A stretch of DNA of 64,000 bases from JBLMYQ01 sp050258375 (GTDB lineage Bacteria > Bacillota > Clostridia > Acetivibrionales > UBA4821): positions 29,715 to 93,714 of the forward strand of contig JBLMYQ010000048.1 in the NCBI GenBank assembly GCA_050258375.1. Reading direction: 5' to 3'. Position 1 is the first letter of the stretch. Each line of letters opens with the position of its first letter. The notes under the pieces were generated by a model. It was not told the origin of the DNA and searched no databases. It worked only from the letters and a program-made list of their open reading frames with translations. Both the position numbers and the translations under genes were made by a program. This document shows, one piece after another, positions 1 to 8,809 of the stretch.

Positions 1-48
1 GAAATTGGCAAGCAAATAAAACAAAGACAGGATTAACTGCTTAATTTG

Positions 49-91
49 AATATGCCACTAAATATTAATGTTGAATATTTAGTGGCATATT
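49..91. terminator. long perfect hairpin at window start
   Basis: An 18-bp perfect stem (49-66 with 74-91) encloses a 7-nt loop. It is AT-rich and is followed by a loose T-rich stretch. It probably ends transcription of a gene lying before the window; no coding sequence is seen in 1-154. Confidence 0.6.
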
Positions 92-154
92 ATTTATACT
101 ATATAAGGTAAATAATTACACAAATCAAAAAATTAAAGGATGTGAAATGGATAT

Positions 155-1450
155 ATGGCTTTTAAAAAAGGTAATGGAATAGAATTAAAGAAGTATAATA
201 CAAAAAAAGGTATAAATATTATTGCCATTAAGACTGATAAATTTAAAACAGCCTCTATCAACCTGTTTATACATAATCAGCTTGATAGAGAAGCAGTAAC
301 GAAAAATGCTCTCATTCCAATGGTTCTGAAACGTGGAAGCAAGGATTTGCCTACAATGCAGGAAATATCAAGAAAGCTTGAAAATCTTTATGGAAGTTAT
401 TTTGATTCTGGAGTTGTTAAAAAAGGGGAAAGGCAGATACAGCATTTTTTCATTGATGGAGTAAATGAAGAATTTTTGCCTGGTGGAGAAAAGATTCTGG
501 ATTCTTGTGCAAGGGTACTTGACAGTATTGTTTCAAATCCTTTGTTGGATGGAAAAGATTTTAGAAGTGATTATATTCAACAGGAAAAGGACAATCTCTC
601 AAAGCTGATTCAGGCAAGAAAAAACGATAAGGTTCAGTATGCAGTAGAAAGATGCTATGAGCTTATGTGTACGGGTGAAAGATACGGAATTCATGAATGG
701 GGCAAAATAGAAGACCTTGAAGGAATAACGTCTGAAAATCTTTTCGAAACATATCAGAAAAATATCTCAAAATCAAAAGTAGATATATTGCTTTTGGGTA
801 ACCTGAGCGACAAATGGATTTCAAAATTGGAAGAAATAATTGGTATTCAAACAGATAATAGTAATTTAATTGAAAAAGAGGAAACAAAAAAGCAGGTTAG
901 TGCGATAAGAACCTTCGTTGATGAAATGGATGTCAATCAAGGTAAGCTTTCAATGGGCTTCAGGACTAATATTGGCTTGGCGGATTCGGATTATTATAAT
1001 CTTTTGGTTTATAATAGTATTTTAGGCGGAGGAGTTCATTCTAAGTTGTTCCAGAATGTTAGAGAGAAAAACAGCCTTGCATATTATGTCTTTTCCAGAT
1101 TGGATAAATTTAAAGGAACAATGATGATAAGCAGCGGAGTAGAAGCTTCAAACTTTGAAAAGGCAAAAAACATAATACTTGAACAAATTAATGATATCAA
1201 AGCCGGAACAGTAACAGAAAAAGAATATGAAACTTCAATAAAAGCGCTTGAAAATAATTTAAGGAATCTTGCTGATGAGCCTATTCAATTAGTAGATTTT
1301 TGCCTTGGTCAATCAATAATCGGTTCGGATGACAGTATTGAAGAAATATTAACTAAGATAAGAAGCGTAAAATTAGACCAGGTTATAAAGGTGTCAGAGA
1401 AAATTCAGCTTGATACGATTCATTATATTAAACCAAAGGAGGGACGATAA
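155..1450 (+). CDS. ymfF: M16 family peptidase-like protein, inactive-type subunit (YmfF-like)
   Basis: A 431-residue protein of the insulinase/M16 family, paired with a second M16 protein that starts at its last base. No HxxEH zinc motif is present in the N-terminal half, where the partner has one, so this should be the non-catalytic half of a heterodimer like B. subtilis YmfF/YmfH. The C-terminal half keeps family features, including a glycine-rich GGGVHSKLFQNVREK stretch around residues 290-305. The start is the only in-frame ATG, since a TGA lies 12 bases upstream; the AAAGGA ribosome site at 135-140 is somewhat distant. The physiological substrate is unknown. Family assignment is firm, cellular role inferred. 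Confidence 0.85.
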   Translation: MAFKKGNGIELKKYNTKKGINIIAIKTDKFKTASINLFIHNQLDREAVTKNALIPMVLKRGSKDLPTMQEISRKLENLYGSYFDSGVVKKGERQIQHFFIDGVNEEFLPGGEKILDSCARVLDSIVSNPLLDGKDFRSDYIQQEKDNLSKLIQARKNDKVQYAVERCYELMCTGERYGIHEWGKIEDLEGITSENLFETYQKNISKSKVDILLLGNLSDKWISKLEEIIGIQTDNSNLIEKEETKKQVSAIRTFVDEMDVNQGKLSMGFRTNIGLADSDYYNLLVYNSILGGGVHSKLFQNVREKNSLAYYVFSRLDKFKGTMMISSGVEASNFEKAKNIILEQINDIKAGTVTEKEYETSIKALENNLRNLADEPIQLVDFCLGQSIIGSDDSIEEILTKIRSVKLDQVIKVSEKIQLDTIHYIKPKEGR

Positions 1451-2736
1451 TGAGAAAGAGTACGATAGAAAATAACTCCATTGGAGAAAAGCTATTTGTT
1501 TGCGAATATGACAATGGATTAAAGGCTTTTGTTCTTCCGAAAAAAGGATATACAAAAAAATATGCTACCTATGCTGCGCATTATGGCTCAATTGACAGCC
1601 AATTTGTTATTCCAGGCGAAAAAGAAATAACAAGGGTTCCTGATGGAATTGCCCATTTTCTTGAGCATAAGCTTTTTGCGCAAAAAGATGGAGATGTTAT
1701 GGATAAGTATGCGGCTTTGGGGGCTTCATCAAATGCATATACAAGCTTTGACCATACTGCTTATTTGTTCTCGTGCTCTGAGGAATTTCAAAAATGCTTT
1801 GCGCTATTGATAGATTTTGTTCAAAATCCTTATATAACAGACGAGAGTGTTGAAAAAGAGAAGGGAATAATTGGACAAGAAATCAGAATGTATGAAGATA
1901 ATCCTAATTGGAAGGTTTTCTTTAATTTTCTTGATGCGCTTTATAAGAATCATCCTGTCAAAATTGATATTGCGGGTACTGCTGAATCAATAGCTGTAAT
2001 TAATAAAGAAATCCTTTATAAATGCTATAATACTTTCTATCATCCTTCAAATATGATAGTTTTTGTTGCTGGTGATGTTAATCAGGATTGGATTTTCGAA
2101 TCAATTGCTTCAAATCAAAAAATAAAAGAATCCAAGTCCAATATTAAAAGGATATTTCCTGATGAACCAAGAGAAATAAACAAAAAAATTGTAGAGCAAA
2201 AGATGGAAGTATCAGCACCGTTATTCATAATTGGTTTTAAGGAAGACACTGCAGGTGCGGGTCCTGATTATGCGATGCATAGCGCTGGAATGAATATTCT
2301 AATGGAAATGCTTTTGGGCAAGGGCTCGGATTTGTATACGTTCCTGTATGAAAAAGGTCTCATTACTTCTAACTTTGATGCTGATTATACATTTGAAAGT
2401 AATTATAGTTACTCAACCATTGGCGGGGAATCTAAAAATCCTGAAGAAGTCAGAGAGATTATAATTAAGGAACTAAATAAGATACATTCAAATGGACTAG
2501 ATAAGGAAAGTTTTGAAAGAGTTAAAAGGATGAAAATAGGAAGCATTCTTAAGGCGCTTAACTCGGTTGATAAGATTGGGCATCAATTTGTTGCAAGCTA
2601 TATGAAGGGAATTGAATTCTTTAAAATGAGTGATGCTTATAGAAATATAAAATTTGATAATGTAGAAAATATCTTTAAGAAGCATTTTGTTATGGATAAT
2701 ATTGCGATGTCAGTGGTTAGACCAACTCACCCCTAG
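1450..2736 (+). CDS. ymfH: M16 family zinc metallopeptidase (YmfH-like)
   Basis: A 428-residue M16 protease with the inverted zinc motif HFLEH (His69, Glu72, His73) and the downstream glutamate region EKGIIGQEIRMYEDNPNW, as expected for a catalytically competent member. Its ATG overlaps the last base of the preceding inactive paralogue, indicating tight co-translation and a heterodimer. The last residues (THP) and the TAG stop lie inside a short repeated element (AACTCACCCC...), so the native C-terminus was probably altered by an insertion. The role is probably processing or turnover of peptides or small proteins. Confidence 0.88.
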   Translation: MRKSTIENNSIGEKLFVCEYDNGLKAFVLPKKGYTKKYATYAAHYGSIDSQFVIPGEKEITRVPDGIAHFLEHKLFAQKDGDVMDKYAALGASSNAYTSFDHTAYLFSCSEEFQKCFALLIDFVQNPYITDESVEKEKGIIGQEIRMYEDNPNWKVFFNFLDALYKNHPVKIDIAGTAESIAVINKEILYKCYNTFYHPSNMIVFVAGDVNQDWIFESIASNQKIKESKSNIKRIFPDEPREINKKIVEQKMEVSAPLFIIGFKEDTAGAGPDYAMHSAGMNILMEMLLGKGSDLYTFLYEKGLITSNFDADYTFESNYSYSTIGGESKNPEEVREIIIKELNKIHSNGLDKESFERVKRMKIGSILKALNSVDKIGHQFVASYMKGIEFFKMSDAYRNIKFDNVENIFKKHFVMDNIAMSVVRPTHP

Positions 2737-2826
2737 CCCCTCTCTTGAAATAGAGGGGGATTAGAATAGCTCAATACATTTTGCCGTTATCCAAGGACGA
2801 TGGTAATAGGATAGATGGGTGAGTTA
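2723..2826. repeat. short inverted-repeat element, AACTCACCC family, copy a
   Basis: About 104 bp starting CCAACTCACCCC and ending GGGTGAGTT, so the tips are inverted copies of each other. Just inside the left tip is a small hairpin (CCCCTCT at 2737-2743 with AGAGGGG at 2752-2758). Similar tips or inner hairpins occur at 13815, 27005, 39487 and 61996. It fills the gap between ymfH and lgt and carries the stop codon of ymfH. Confidence 0.65.
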
Positions 2827-2857
2827 GAACTTAAGCTCTTTGAAAGGAATAGCTGCA

Positions 2858-3679
2858 ATGATATCTTTTCCGGGACTGGGACTTGAATTTAATATTGATC
2901 CTGTTGCGTTTACTGTGTTTGGAAAGCCGATTTTCTGGTACGGAATAATCATTTCGCTTGCGCTTATTGTTAATATAATTTGGGCAATGAGGGATGCCGG
3001 AAAATTTGGATTCAAGTCGGATGATATAGTTGATTTTGTTTTTTATGTTGTGCCTGCGGCGGTTGTAGGCGCTAGATTGTATTATGTAATTTTTAAGTGG
3101 CAGGATTATGCAGGAAACCCCATTGAAGCAATAAAGATATGGAATGGAGGGCTTGCGATATATGGTGCGGTAATTGCAGGGATAATTACTGCCTGGATTT
3201 TTGCAAGGGTTAAAAGAATTAATCCTTTGAAGCTGTGCGATTTTTGTGCTCCTTTTTTGGTGCTTGGTCAGGCGATAGGTAGATGGGGAAATTTCATAAA
3301 CTGTGAAGCCTATGGTGAATATACCAACCTTCCGTGGAGAATGGAAATACCGGCTTTGGATGGTATGGGTGTAATGTCTGTTCATCCTACTTTCTTGTAT
3401 GAATCACTATGGAATATATCTGTTTTTATATTTCTTATGCTTTTCAGAAATAGAAGTAAAAAAGAAGGAGAGGTTTTTTTCTTATACCTTATTATGTATG
3501 GGCTTGGCCGATTCTGGATAGAAGGACTGAGGGCGGATAGCCTGATGATTGGAAGCTTTAAGGTTTCTCAGCTGCTATCCTTGCTTGCTGTTGTTGTTTT
3601 TTCCGGAGTATTATTTAAAGGTAGGATTCTTAAAAAGAGGAATCCGGTAACGGCTAATGAGTCTACTCACAATGGATAG
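2858..3679 (+). CDS. lgt: prolipoprotein diacylglyceryl transferase
   Basis: An integral membrane enzyme that transfers diacylglyceryl from phosphatidylglycerol to the lipobox cysteine of prolipoproteins. The Lgt signature GRWGNFINCEAYGEY, the HPTFLYES motif and the C-terminal YGLGRFWIEGLR motif are all present, with about seven hydrophobic segments. The ATG at 2858 is preferred over an in-frame TTG at 2840 because AAAGGA lies 9 nt upstream. A substrate is visible in this window: the iron-binding lipoprotein at 28313, which has an LTAC lipobox. It stands alone after a repeat element. Confidence 0.95.
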   Translation: MISFPGLGLEFNIDPVAFTVFGKPIFWYGIIISLALIVNIIWAMRDAGKFGFKSDDIVDFVFYVVPAAVVGARLYYVIFKWQDYAGNPIEAIKIWNGGLAIYGAVIAGIITAWIFARVKRINPLKLCDFCAPFLVLGQAIGRWGNFINCEAYGEYTNLPWRMEIPALDGMGVMSVHPTFLYESLWNISVFIFLMLFRNRSKKEGEVFFLYLIMYGLGRFWIEGLRADSLMIGSFKVSQLLSLLAVVVFSGVLFKGRILKKRNPVTANESTHNG

Positions 3680-3902
3680 AATTAATTGTAATAAGTGGTC
3701 AAAATAATGATTCCAAGAGAAAAAACTAAAAAATGTTAAAATTTAACTGTAATATATTGACAGTTAAATGGTGATAATATATTATTAAGGCGAGCAAAGG
3801 AAACAACAAGTTTGCAGAATTTCCACAAGGTATTAACGAGACTTAACCTTGAGTTTAATAGCATACAAAAGACAGAATAAAAATGAAATGCGGGGTGAGC
3901 CT

Positions 3903-4049
3903 ATGCTACAATCGGACATTGATGTATTAAGAAAAGAACTTGAAGACCAGATAGGAAATGGAGCAAGCTTTCAAGAGGTTTATAAGTTAAGTCTATCTTT
4001 GGATGAGCTCATTGTTGCTTTCTATGTACAAGCACTTGTGAATAAATAA
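3903..4049 (+). CDS. Spo0E-family aspartyl-phosphate phosphatase
   Basis: A 48-residue protein with the Spo0E-like pattern LSLSLDELIVAFY; the family uses an SQELD-type helix to dephosphorylate Spo0A~P and so delay sporulation. The size suits the two-helix hairpin of the family. The ATG at 3903 follows GGGGTGAG at good spacing; an in-frame ATG at 3888 is possible. A terminator follows at 4093. It lies about 220 bp after lgt, and the upstream gap shows no recognisable gene. A paralogue-level name is not possible from sequence alone. Confidence 0.8.
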   Translation: MLQSDIDVLRKELEDQIGNGASFQEVYKLSLSLDELIVAFYVQALVNK

Positions 4050-4092
4050 TTTAAAATCCGCGTTAATAAGCGGAAAAAATATTAATAGGTTT

Positions 4093-4122
4093 AAGAGGCA
4101 GAGAATGCCTCTTTTTTCTTTT
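4093..4122 (+). terminator. intrinsic terminator after spo0E-like gene
   Basis: An 8-bp stem AAGAGGCA/TGCCTCTT with a GAGAA loop, followed by TTTTCTTTTTT. It separates the spo0E-like gene from the mraZ promoter. Confidence 0.85.
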
Positions 4123-4147
4123 TTAAAAAAATATTTTTACAATACTA

Positions 4148-4176
4148 TTGATTATACAAAAAAAATATAATAAAAT
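4148..4176 (+). promoter_or_regulatory. candidate sigma-A promoter of the division cluster
   Basis: TTGATT (4148-4153), a 17-nt spacer and TAAAAT (4171-4176), immediately before the MraZ boxes. An overlapping TATAAT at 4166-4171 lacks a well-placed -35. Confidence 0.55.
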
Positions 4177-4182
4177 AGCAGT

Positions 4183-4210
4183 AAAGTGGTAGGAAGTGGT
4201 GGAAAGTGGT
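4183..4210 (+). promoter_or_regulatory. MraZ operator: three phased boxes
   Basis: AAAGTGGT, GAAGTGGT and AAAGTGGT begin at 4183, 4193 and 4203, exactly 10 bp apart. MraZ is known to bind tandem GTGG-type repeats upstream of its own gene. The spacing puts all boxes on one helix face, just downstream of the promoter, so autorepression of the cluster is expected. Confidence 0.8.
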
Positions 4211-4240
4211 TCAAGGTTCCACGGACAAGAGGTAGCGTAA

Positions 4241-4669
4241 ATGTTTATCGGTGAGTATCAACATACAATCGACCTGAAGAGCAGAATAATAATGCCTTCA
4301 AAGTTTAGAGAAGGTCTTGGCGAAAAGTTTATAGTAACCAAAGGCTTGGATAATTGTTTGTTTGTTTACTCATTGGAAGAGTGGACTAATTTCGAAAACA
4401 AGTTAAGAACCCTGCCTATTGCAGATAAGGCTGCCAGAGAATTCATCAGATTCTTTTTCTCCGGAGCGGCAGAATGTGAAGTAGACAAGCAGGGCAGGAT
4501 ACTGATTCCCTCAAATTTGAGAGAGTTTGCAAAATTGGATAAAGAAATAGTAATTACCGGAGTTTCTACAAGAATTGAAATTTGGAGCAAGGAGAACTGG
4601 GAAGCATATAACAATTCCGGCATGGATGCTGATGAAATAGCAGAAAAAATGTCTCAGTTAGGAATATAA
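4241..4669 (+). CDS. mraZ: transcriptional regulator MraZ
   Basis: A 142-residue protein with two SpoVT/AbrB-type swapped-hairpin domains, marked by the two similar stretches SRIIMPSKFRE and GRILIPSNLRE. It begins MFIGEYQHTIDLKSR, as is typical. The family assembles as a ring and binds the phased GTGG boxes, here at 4183-4210, to control the division and cell-wall cluster. The RsmH gene starts 2 nt after its stop codon, so the two are co-transcribed. Length and position at the head of the cluster are normal. Confidence 0.97.
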   Translation: MFIGEYQHTIDLKSRIIMPSKFREGLGEKFIVTKGLDNCLFVYSLEEWTNFENKLRTLPIADKAAREFIRFFFSGAAECEVDKQGRILIPSNLREFAKLDKEIVITGVSTRIEIWSKENWEAYNNSGMDADEIAEKMSQLGI

Positions 4670-4670
4670 A

Positions 4671-5606
4671 ATGGACTTTACTCATAAACCGGTTATGCTT
4701 AAGGAATGCATTGATATGCTGAGGGTTAACCCTGAAGGGGTGTATGTGGATGGTACAACCGGAGGTGGAGGGCATTCCTGGGAAATTGCAAGCTTGTTGA
4801 GTGAGAAGGGAACGCTTGTCTGTTTTGACAGGGATATGGATGCTATAAATGCTTCACAAAAAAAGCTTTCTGTTCTAAATAAAAAAATAATTTTCGAAAA
4901 TAGAAATTTTTCTGAGATTAATCAGGTTATGAATAATAGAATAGGCTGCCTAGCAAATGGAATACTGATGGATTTGGGGGTTTCCTCCTATCAGCTGGAT
5001 AATCCGGAAAGAGGTTTCAGCTATCAGGCAGATGCACTGCTGGATATGAGAATGGACAGAAGACAGAAAATCACAGCAGAGGATGTAGTAAATAATTACG
5101 ATAAAAAATCTCTAATCAGGATTATAACTGAATATGGAGAAGAAAAATGGGCTGTAAGAATAGCTGATTTTATTTGCAAAAGCAGAGAAGTAAAAAGAAT
5201 TAAAACAACCGGTGAGCTTGTAGAAATTATTAAGAAAGCAGTACCTGCAAAGGCGCGGAAAGATGGTCCTCATCCGGCAAAGAGAACCTTTCAAGCTGTC
5301 AGGATAGAAGTTAATAATGAACTGGGAATCTTGGAGGATTCAATAAAAAATGCAGCAGCGTCATTAGATACGGGTGGAAGAATATGCATAATAACTTTCC
5401 ATTCGCTTGAAGATAGAATTGTTAAACAAACCTTCATTTCATTGGAAGGAAGATGTACATGCCCGGGAGATTTTCCGATATGCAGATGTGGGAAGCTATC
5501 TCACGGAAAGATTATAACAAAAAAGGCTGTTGAGCCTTCTGAAAAAGAGATTGAAGAAAATCCGAGGGCAAGAAGTGCAAAACTAAGAGTATTTGAAAAG
5601 TATTGA
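4671..5606 (+). CDS. rsmH: 16S rRNA (cytosine-1402-N4)-methyltransferase
   Basis: A 311-residue SAM-dependent methyltransferase that N4-methylates C1402 in the decoding centre of 16S rRNA. Motif I is visible as DGTTGGGGHS near residues 23-32, and the family stretches LMDLGVSSYQLD, FQAVRIEVNNEL and ITFHSLEDRIVK are present. A cysteine-rich CTCPGDFPICRCG segment lies near the C-terminus, as in other Firmicutes RsmH. It follows mraZ in the conserved order. Confidence 0.97.
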   Translation: MDFTHKPVMLKECIDMLRVNPEGVYVDGTTGGGGHSWEIASLLSEKGTLVCFDRDMDAINASQKKLSVLNKKIIFENRNFSEINQVMNNRIGCLANGILMDLGVSSYQLDNPERGFSYQADALLDMRMDRRQKITAEDVVNNYDKKSLIRIITEYGEEKWAVRIADFICKSREVKRIKTTGELVEIIKKAVPAKARKDGPHPAKRTFQAVRIEVNNELGILEDSIKNAAASLDTGGRICIITFHSLEDRIVKQTFISLEGRCTCPGDFPICRCGKLSHGKIITKKAVEPSEKEIEENPRARSAKLRVFEKY

Positions 5607-6034
5607 TATGTAACTAAAGAAAAATTTTTAACATACAAAAGATTCATAATAAACAAATGAGAGCAAAAAAACAAAAGTACCAAAGAAGAAAATCAAACAA
5701 ACAAAAGAAAAAAGAAACTTAACACACAAAAGAAGAAAAACACACACTACAAAAGAAAAAAATGATTGTGAGAAACAAAAGAGAACAAAGAAAAGAGCAA
5801 AGGATTAAACTTCATGATTAATGTTATGAAGTAAGAAAACAATAGAAGTTTTAAAGAATATTCCGACTGTTCTTAATAGAACTCGGTTATTTTTTTCTAA
5901 TTAAGGCTTAGAACCTTTTACATAAGTTAATACCAAAGATTAAAATTATAATTTACAAAAGAAAAAACCTTATTGAAAGTTAGTATAGCCATTGCTAATT
6001 TTAGAGGGAATATACCGGTGGGAGAGTGAATAAA
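5607..6034. other. 428-bp purine-rich intergenic stretch with reiterated ACAAAAG
   Basis: No plausible gene is seen. The first 200 bp are almost entirely A, G and C on the + strand and contain at least seven copies of ACAAAAG at irregular spacing, with lysine-codon-like runs. The remainder is ordinary AT-rich sequence up to the ftsL start. No clear terminator or strong promoter is visible. It separates rsmH from ftsL, genes normally almost contiguous. Confidence 0.6.
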
Positions 6035-6505
6035 ATGTTAGCAGCACAGAAAAGATACGATTACGATTCAATTCCTGAATATCAAGACTACCAAAGAGAA
6101 AGCAAAGCGAAGATTGTAACTGTTACAAGGAAAAAAGCAGTATTGAAGCTTAAAGCAATATTTGGAATATTGATATTTTTTGTGGTTGGTATGTTTATAC
6201 TCTCCAGATATTCGATGATTAATCAAGAAAAGAAAAATATCTATAAATTAAAAACTGAGATAACCAAGTTAAATAAAGAAAACACCCAAGCGCAAATGGC
6301 TTTGAACATGAAGGTTGATTTAGAGCAAGTAGAGAAAGATGCTATTCAACAATTGGGAATGCAGTATCCGGATAAAAATCAAACAATTTATGTTCAGATT
6401 CCCAAAAATGATTTTACTGAAGTGCCTTTAGAAGCTGAAAGTGAAGCTTCTAAAGAAGCGGCTCCTGTTTCTTTTGCAAGACAGCTGTTAAGTTACCTTT
6501 ATTAA
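6035..6505 (+). CDS. ftsL: cell division protein FtsL-like
   Basis: A 156-residue bitopic protein: a charged cytoplasmic N-terminus, one membrane segment (ILIFFVVGMFILSRYSMI), then a coiled-coil-forming region (NIYKLKTEITKLNKENTQ) facing outside. Sequence is poorly conserved in this family, so the call rests on topology and on position between rsmH and the SpoVD/PBP2 gene. FtsL forms a complex with DivIC and DivIB and activates FtsW/PBP. The ATG at 6035 suits the GGAG at 6021-6024 better than the in-frame GTG at 6026. Confidence 0.8.
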   Translation: MLAAQKRYDYDSIPEYQDYQRESKAKIVTVTRKKAVLKLKAIFGILIFFVVGMFILSRYSMINQEKKNIYKLKTEITKLNKENTQAQMALNMKVDLEQVEKDAIQQLGMQYPDKNQTIYVQIPKNDFTEVPLEAESEASKEAAPVSFARQLLSYLY

Positions 6506-6557
6506 AAATGATTAAAGCTCCAATGTTTCAAAAGGAGTCCGGGGAGGAGGGAATGCT

Positions 6558-8735
6558 TTGGCTGCAACCGGGCTTAATATTAAAAAGAGAGAATTTTTTA
6601 TATTGCTACTATTAACCATGATAGTAGCTTTGCTCATATTAAGAGTAGCTTGGGTCCAGCTTGTACAGGGACCACAGCTGCAGAAGATGGCTATTGAGCA
6701 GCAAACAAGAGACCGTATAGTGAATCCTAAAAGAGGGACTATCTATGATAGGAACAAGGTTGAGCTTGCGGTTAGTATTTCTGTGGAAACAGTCAGTGTA
6801 ATCCCGAAGGAGATAACAGAGCCGGAAAAGGTTGCGGGTAAGCTCTGCGAGATTTTAGGGCTTGATTATAATGAAATATTAAAAAAGGTGACAACAAAGA
6901 CCAGCTCTATAGAAATTATCAAAAGAAAAGTGGATAGAGAACAAACTGATGCACTAAGGAAATGGATAACTCAAGAAAAGATTCAAGGTGTTAAAATAAA
7001 TGAGGATACAAAAAGAGCATATCCAAATAATAATCTGGCAAGCTATGTAATTGGGTTTACCGGATATGATAACCAGGGCCTTGATGGAATAGAGCTGATG
7101 TATGAAAGTGTCCTAAAGGGGCTACCTGGGAGAATTGTATCTGAAACAGACGCGGCCGGAAAAGGAATGCCATTTGAAAGGGAAAGATTTTATAATCCGC
7201 AGGATGGAACAAACCTTGTACTTACAATTGATGAAACAATACAGCATATTGCTGAAAGATACATAGAGAATGCAGTAATTGATAATAAATGTATGGGCGG
7301 AGGAGTAGCAATCGTTATGCGCCCGAAGACGGGCGAAATTTTGGCAATGGCTGTTAAACCTGACTTTGATTTGAATAATCCTTTTGTTCCAAATGATGAA
7401 AATCTTAAAGCAAATTGGAATACATTTTCAAAAGAACAAAAGTCGGCAATAATGCAAAAAATGTGGAGAAATCAAGCTGTTTCAGACACTTATGAGCCGG
7501 GCTCGACTTTTAAGATTATTACATCAGCCGCTGGACTTGAAGAAGGGGTTGTAACACCTGAGGATAAATTTACATGTACCGGAGCCGTGAACATAGCGGG
7601 TTTCAATCTGCACTGCTGGGTAGTAGGCTATGGAAGAACCCATGGAGTTGAGACTTTTGCACAGGGAATTGGGAACTCGTGTAATCCTGTATTTATGGAG
7701 GTTGGAAGACGTTTAGGCAAGGAAAGATTATATAAGTATATAAATGGCTTCGGACTACGGGATAAAACCGGGATTACTCTTCCGGGTGAAGCAAAAGGAA
7801 TTTTTCATAACGTTGATAAGGTGGGACCGCTTGAGCTTGCGACAATTGCATTTGGACAGAGAATAAAGGTTACACCGGTTGAGCTTATAACTGCAGTCAG
7901 TGCAGTTGCTAACGGCGGAAAACTAATGAAGCCTCAGTTGATTAAAGAAATGCGTGATAGGGATGATAATATTATTCAGGCATTTGAACCGCAGGTGGTG
8001 AGACAGGTGGTCTCAAAAGAAACGTCATCAAAGCTGTGTGAAATGCTTGCAGGTGTTGTGGCATGGGGTACCGGAAAAGGTGCAGCTGTAAAAGGCTACA
8101 GGGTGGCAGGCAAAACCGGAACAGCGGACCAGGGAATAAATACAGGAGTTTATGTTGCCTCATTTATGGCATTTGCACCAGCTGATAACCCTGAGGTTGC
8201 AGTATTGATTGTTTTAAATGACCCGAAAGGTCCGGATGGGCACATGGGTGGAAGGATAGCATCTCCTGTTGTTGGAAAGATATTGGGTGATGTGCTTCCA
8301 TATCTTAAGGTAGAACCGAGATATTCTCCTGATGAAGTAGTTTATAAAGAAACCAAAGTGCCGGAGATTAGAGGGAAAAAACTTAAAGAGGCTAAAGAAA
8401 TCTTAAAGTCAGTTGGGCTTGAATCCCGAGTAATAGGGCAGAAGCCTAATGATGAAGACTTGGTGACTCAACAGAGTCCTAAACCTGATGTTATAGTGAC
8501 AACCAACTCACAGGTAATACTGTTTACTAAGAAAGGAAGCAATATATTAGAGGTCACAGTTCCTGATTTAAAGGGTAAGACTGTTATCCAGGCTACGAAG
8601 ATTCTCAAAGATATCGGATTAAATATAAAGGTTGAAGGAAATGGAGATATGATAAGTCAGGAGCCTGCAGCAGGAGCGATTGTAAGTATAGGTTCAGAAG
8701 TTAAGGTTAAACTAGGACTTATAGAAGTAGAATAG
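6558..8735 (+). CDS. spoVD: SpoVD/PBP2-type D,D-transpeptidase with two PASTA domains
   Basis: A class B penicillin-binding protein of 725 residues. A membrane anchor lies near residues 13-33, then the dimerisation domain starting RGTIYDRN, then the transpeptidase with STFK (Ser316, Lys319), SCN (374-376) and KTGT (from Lys519). Two PASTA domains follow from about 599 and 668. B. subtilis has both pbpB and spoVD at this point; here one gene must serve septal and possibly spore-cortex synthesis, or another copy lies elsewhere. The TTG start follows GGAGGAGGG. Confidence 0.92.
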   Translation: MAATGLNIKKREFFILLLLTMIVALLILRVAWVQLVQGPQLQKMAIEQQTRDRIVNPKRGTIYDRNKVELAVSISVETVSVIPKEITEPEKVAGKLCEILGLDYNEILKKVTTKTSSIEIIKRKVDREQTDALRKWITQEKIQGVKINEDTKRAYPNNNLASYVIGFTGYDNQGLDGIELMYESVLKGLPGRIVSETDAAGKGMPFERERFYNPQDGTNLVLTIDETIQHIAERYIENAVIDNKCMGGGVAIVMRPKTGEILAMAVKPDFDLNNPFVPNDENLKANWNTFSKEQKSAIMQKMWRNQAVSDTYEPGSTFKIITSAAGLEEGVVTPEDKFTCTGAVNIAGFNLHCWVVGYGRTHGVETFAQGIGNSCNPVFMEVGRRLGKERLYKYINGFGLRDKTGITLPGEAKGIFHNVDKVGPLELATIAFGQRIKVTPVELITAVSAVANGGKLMKPQLIKEMRDRDDNIIQAFEPQVVRQVVSKETSSKLCEMLAGVVAWGTGKGAAVKGYRVAGKTGTADQGINTGVYVASFMAFAPADNPEVAVLIVLNDPKGPDGHMGGRIASPVVGKILGDVLPYLKVEPRYSPDEVVYKETKVPEIRGKKLKEAKEILKSVGLESRVIGQKPNDEDLVTQQSPKPDVIVTTNSQVILFTKKGSNILEVTVPDLKGKTVIQATKILKDIGLNIKVEGNGDMISQEPAAGAIVSIGSEVKVKLGLIEVE

Positions 8736-8757
8736 CAAAAAAATGCTTAAGTCAGGC

Positions 8758-8781
8758 AGGGAACAGGGAAACCTGTTCCCT
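8758..8781 (+). other. intercistronic hairpin with GAAA loop
   Basis: A 10-bp perfect stem AGGGAACAGG/CCTGTTCCCT closed by GAAA, between spoVD and murE. No T-run follows, so it is more likely an RNA processing, stability or attenuation element than a terminator. Confidence 0.6.
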
Positions 8782-8809
8782 AAAATACATAATGAAAGGA
8801 TGATATAAA

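Noticed and set aside
2831..3385. 184-residue minus-strand open frame opposite lgt
   Set aside because: Lies wholly within lgt, has no family features, and lgt is unambiguous.
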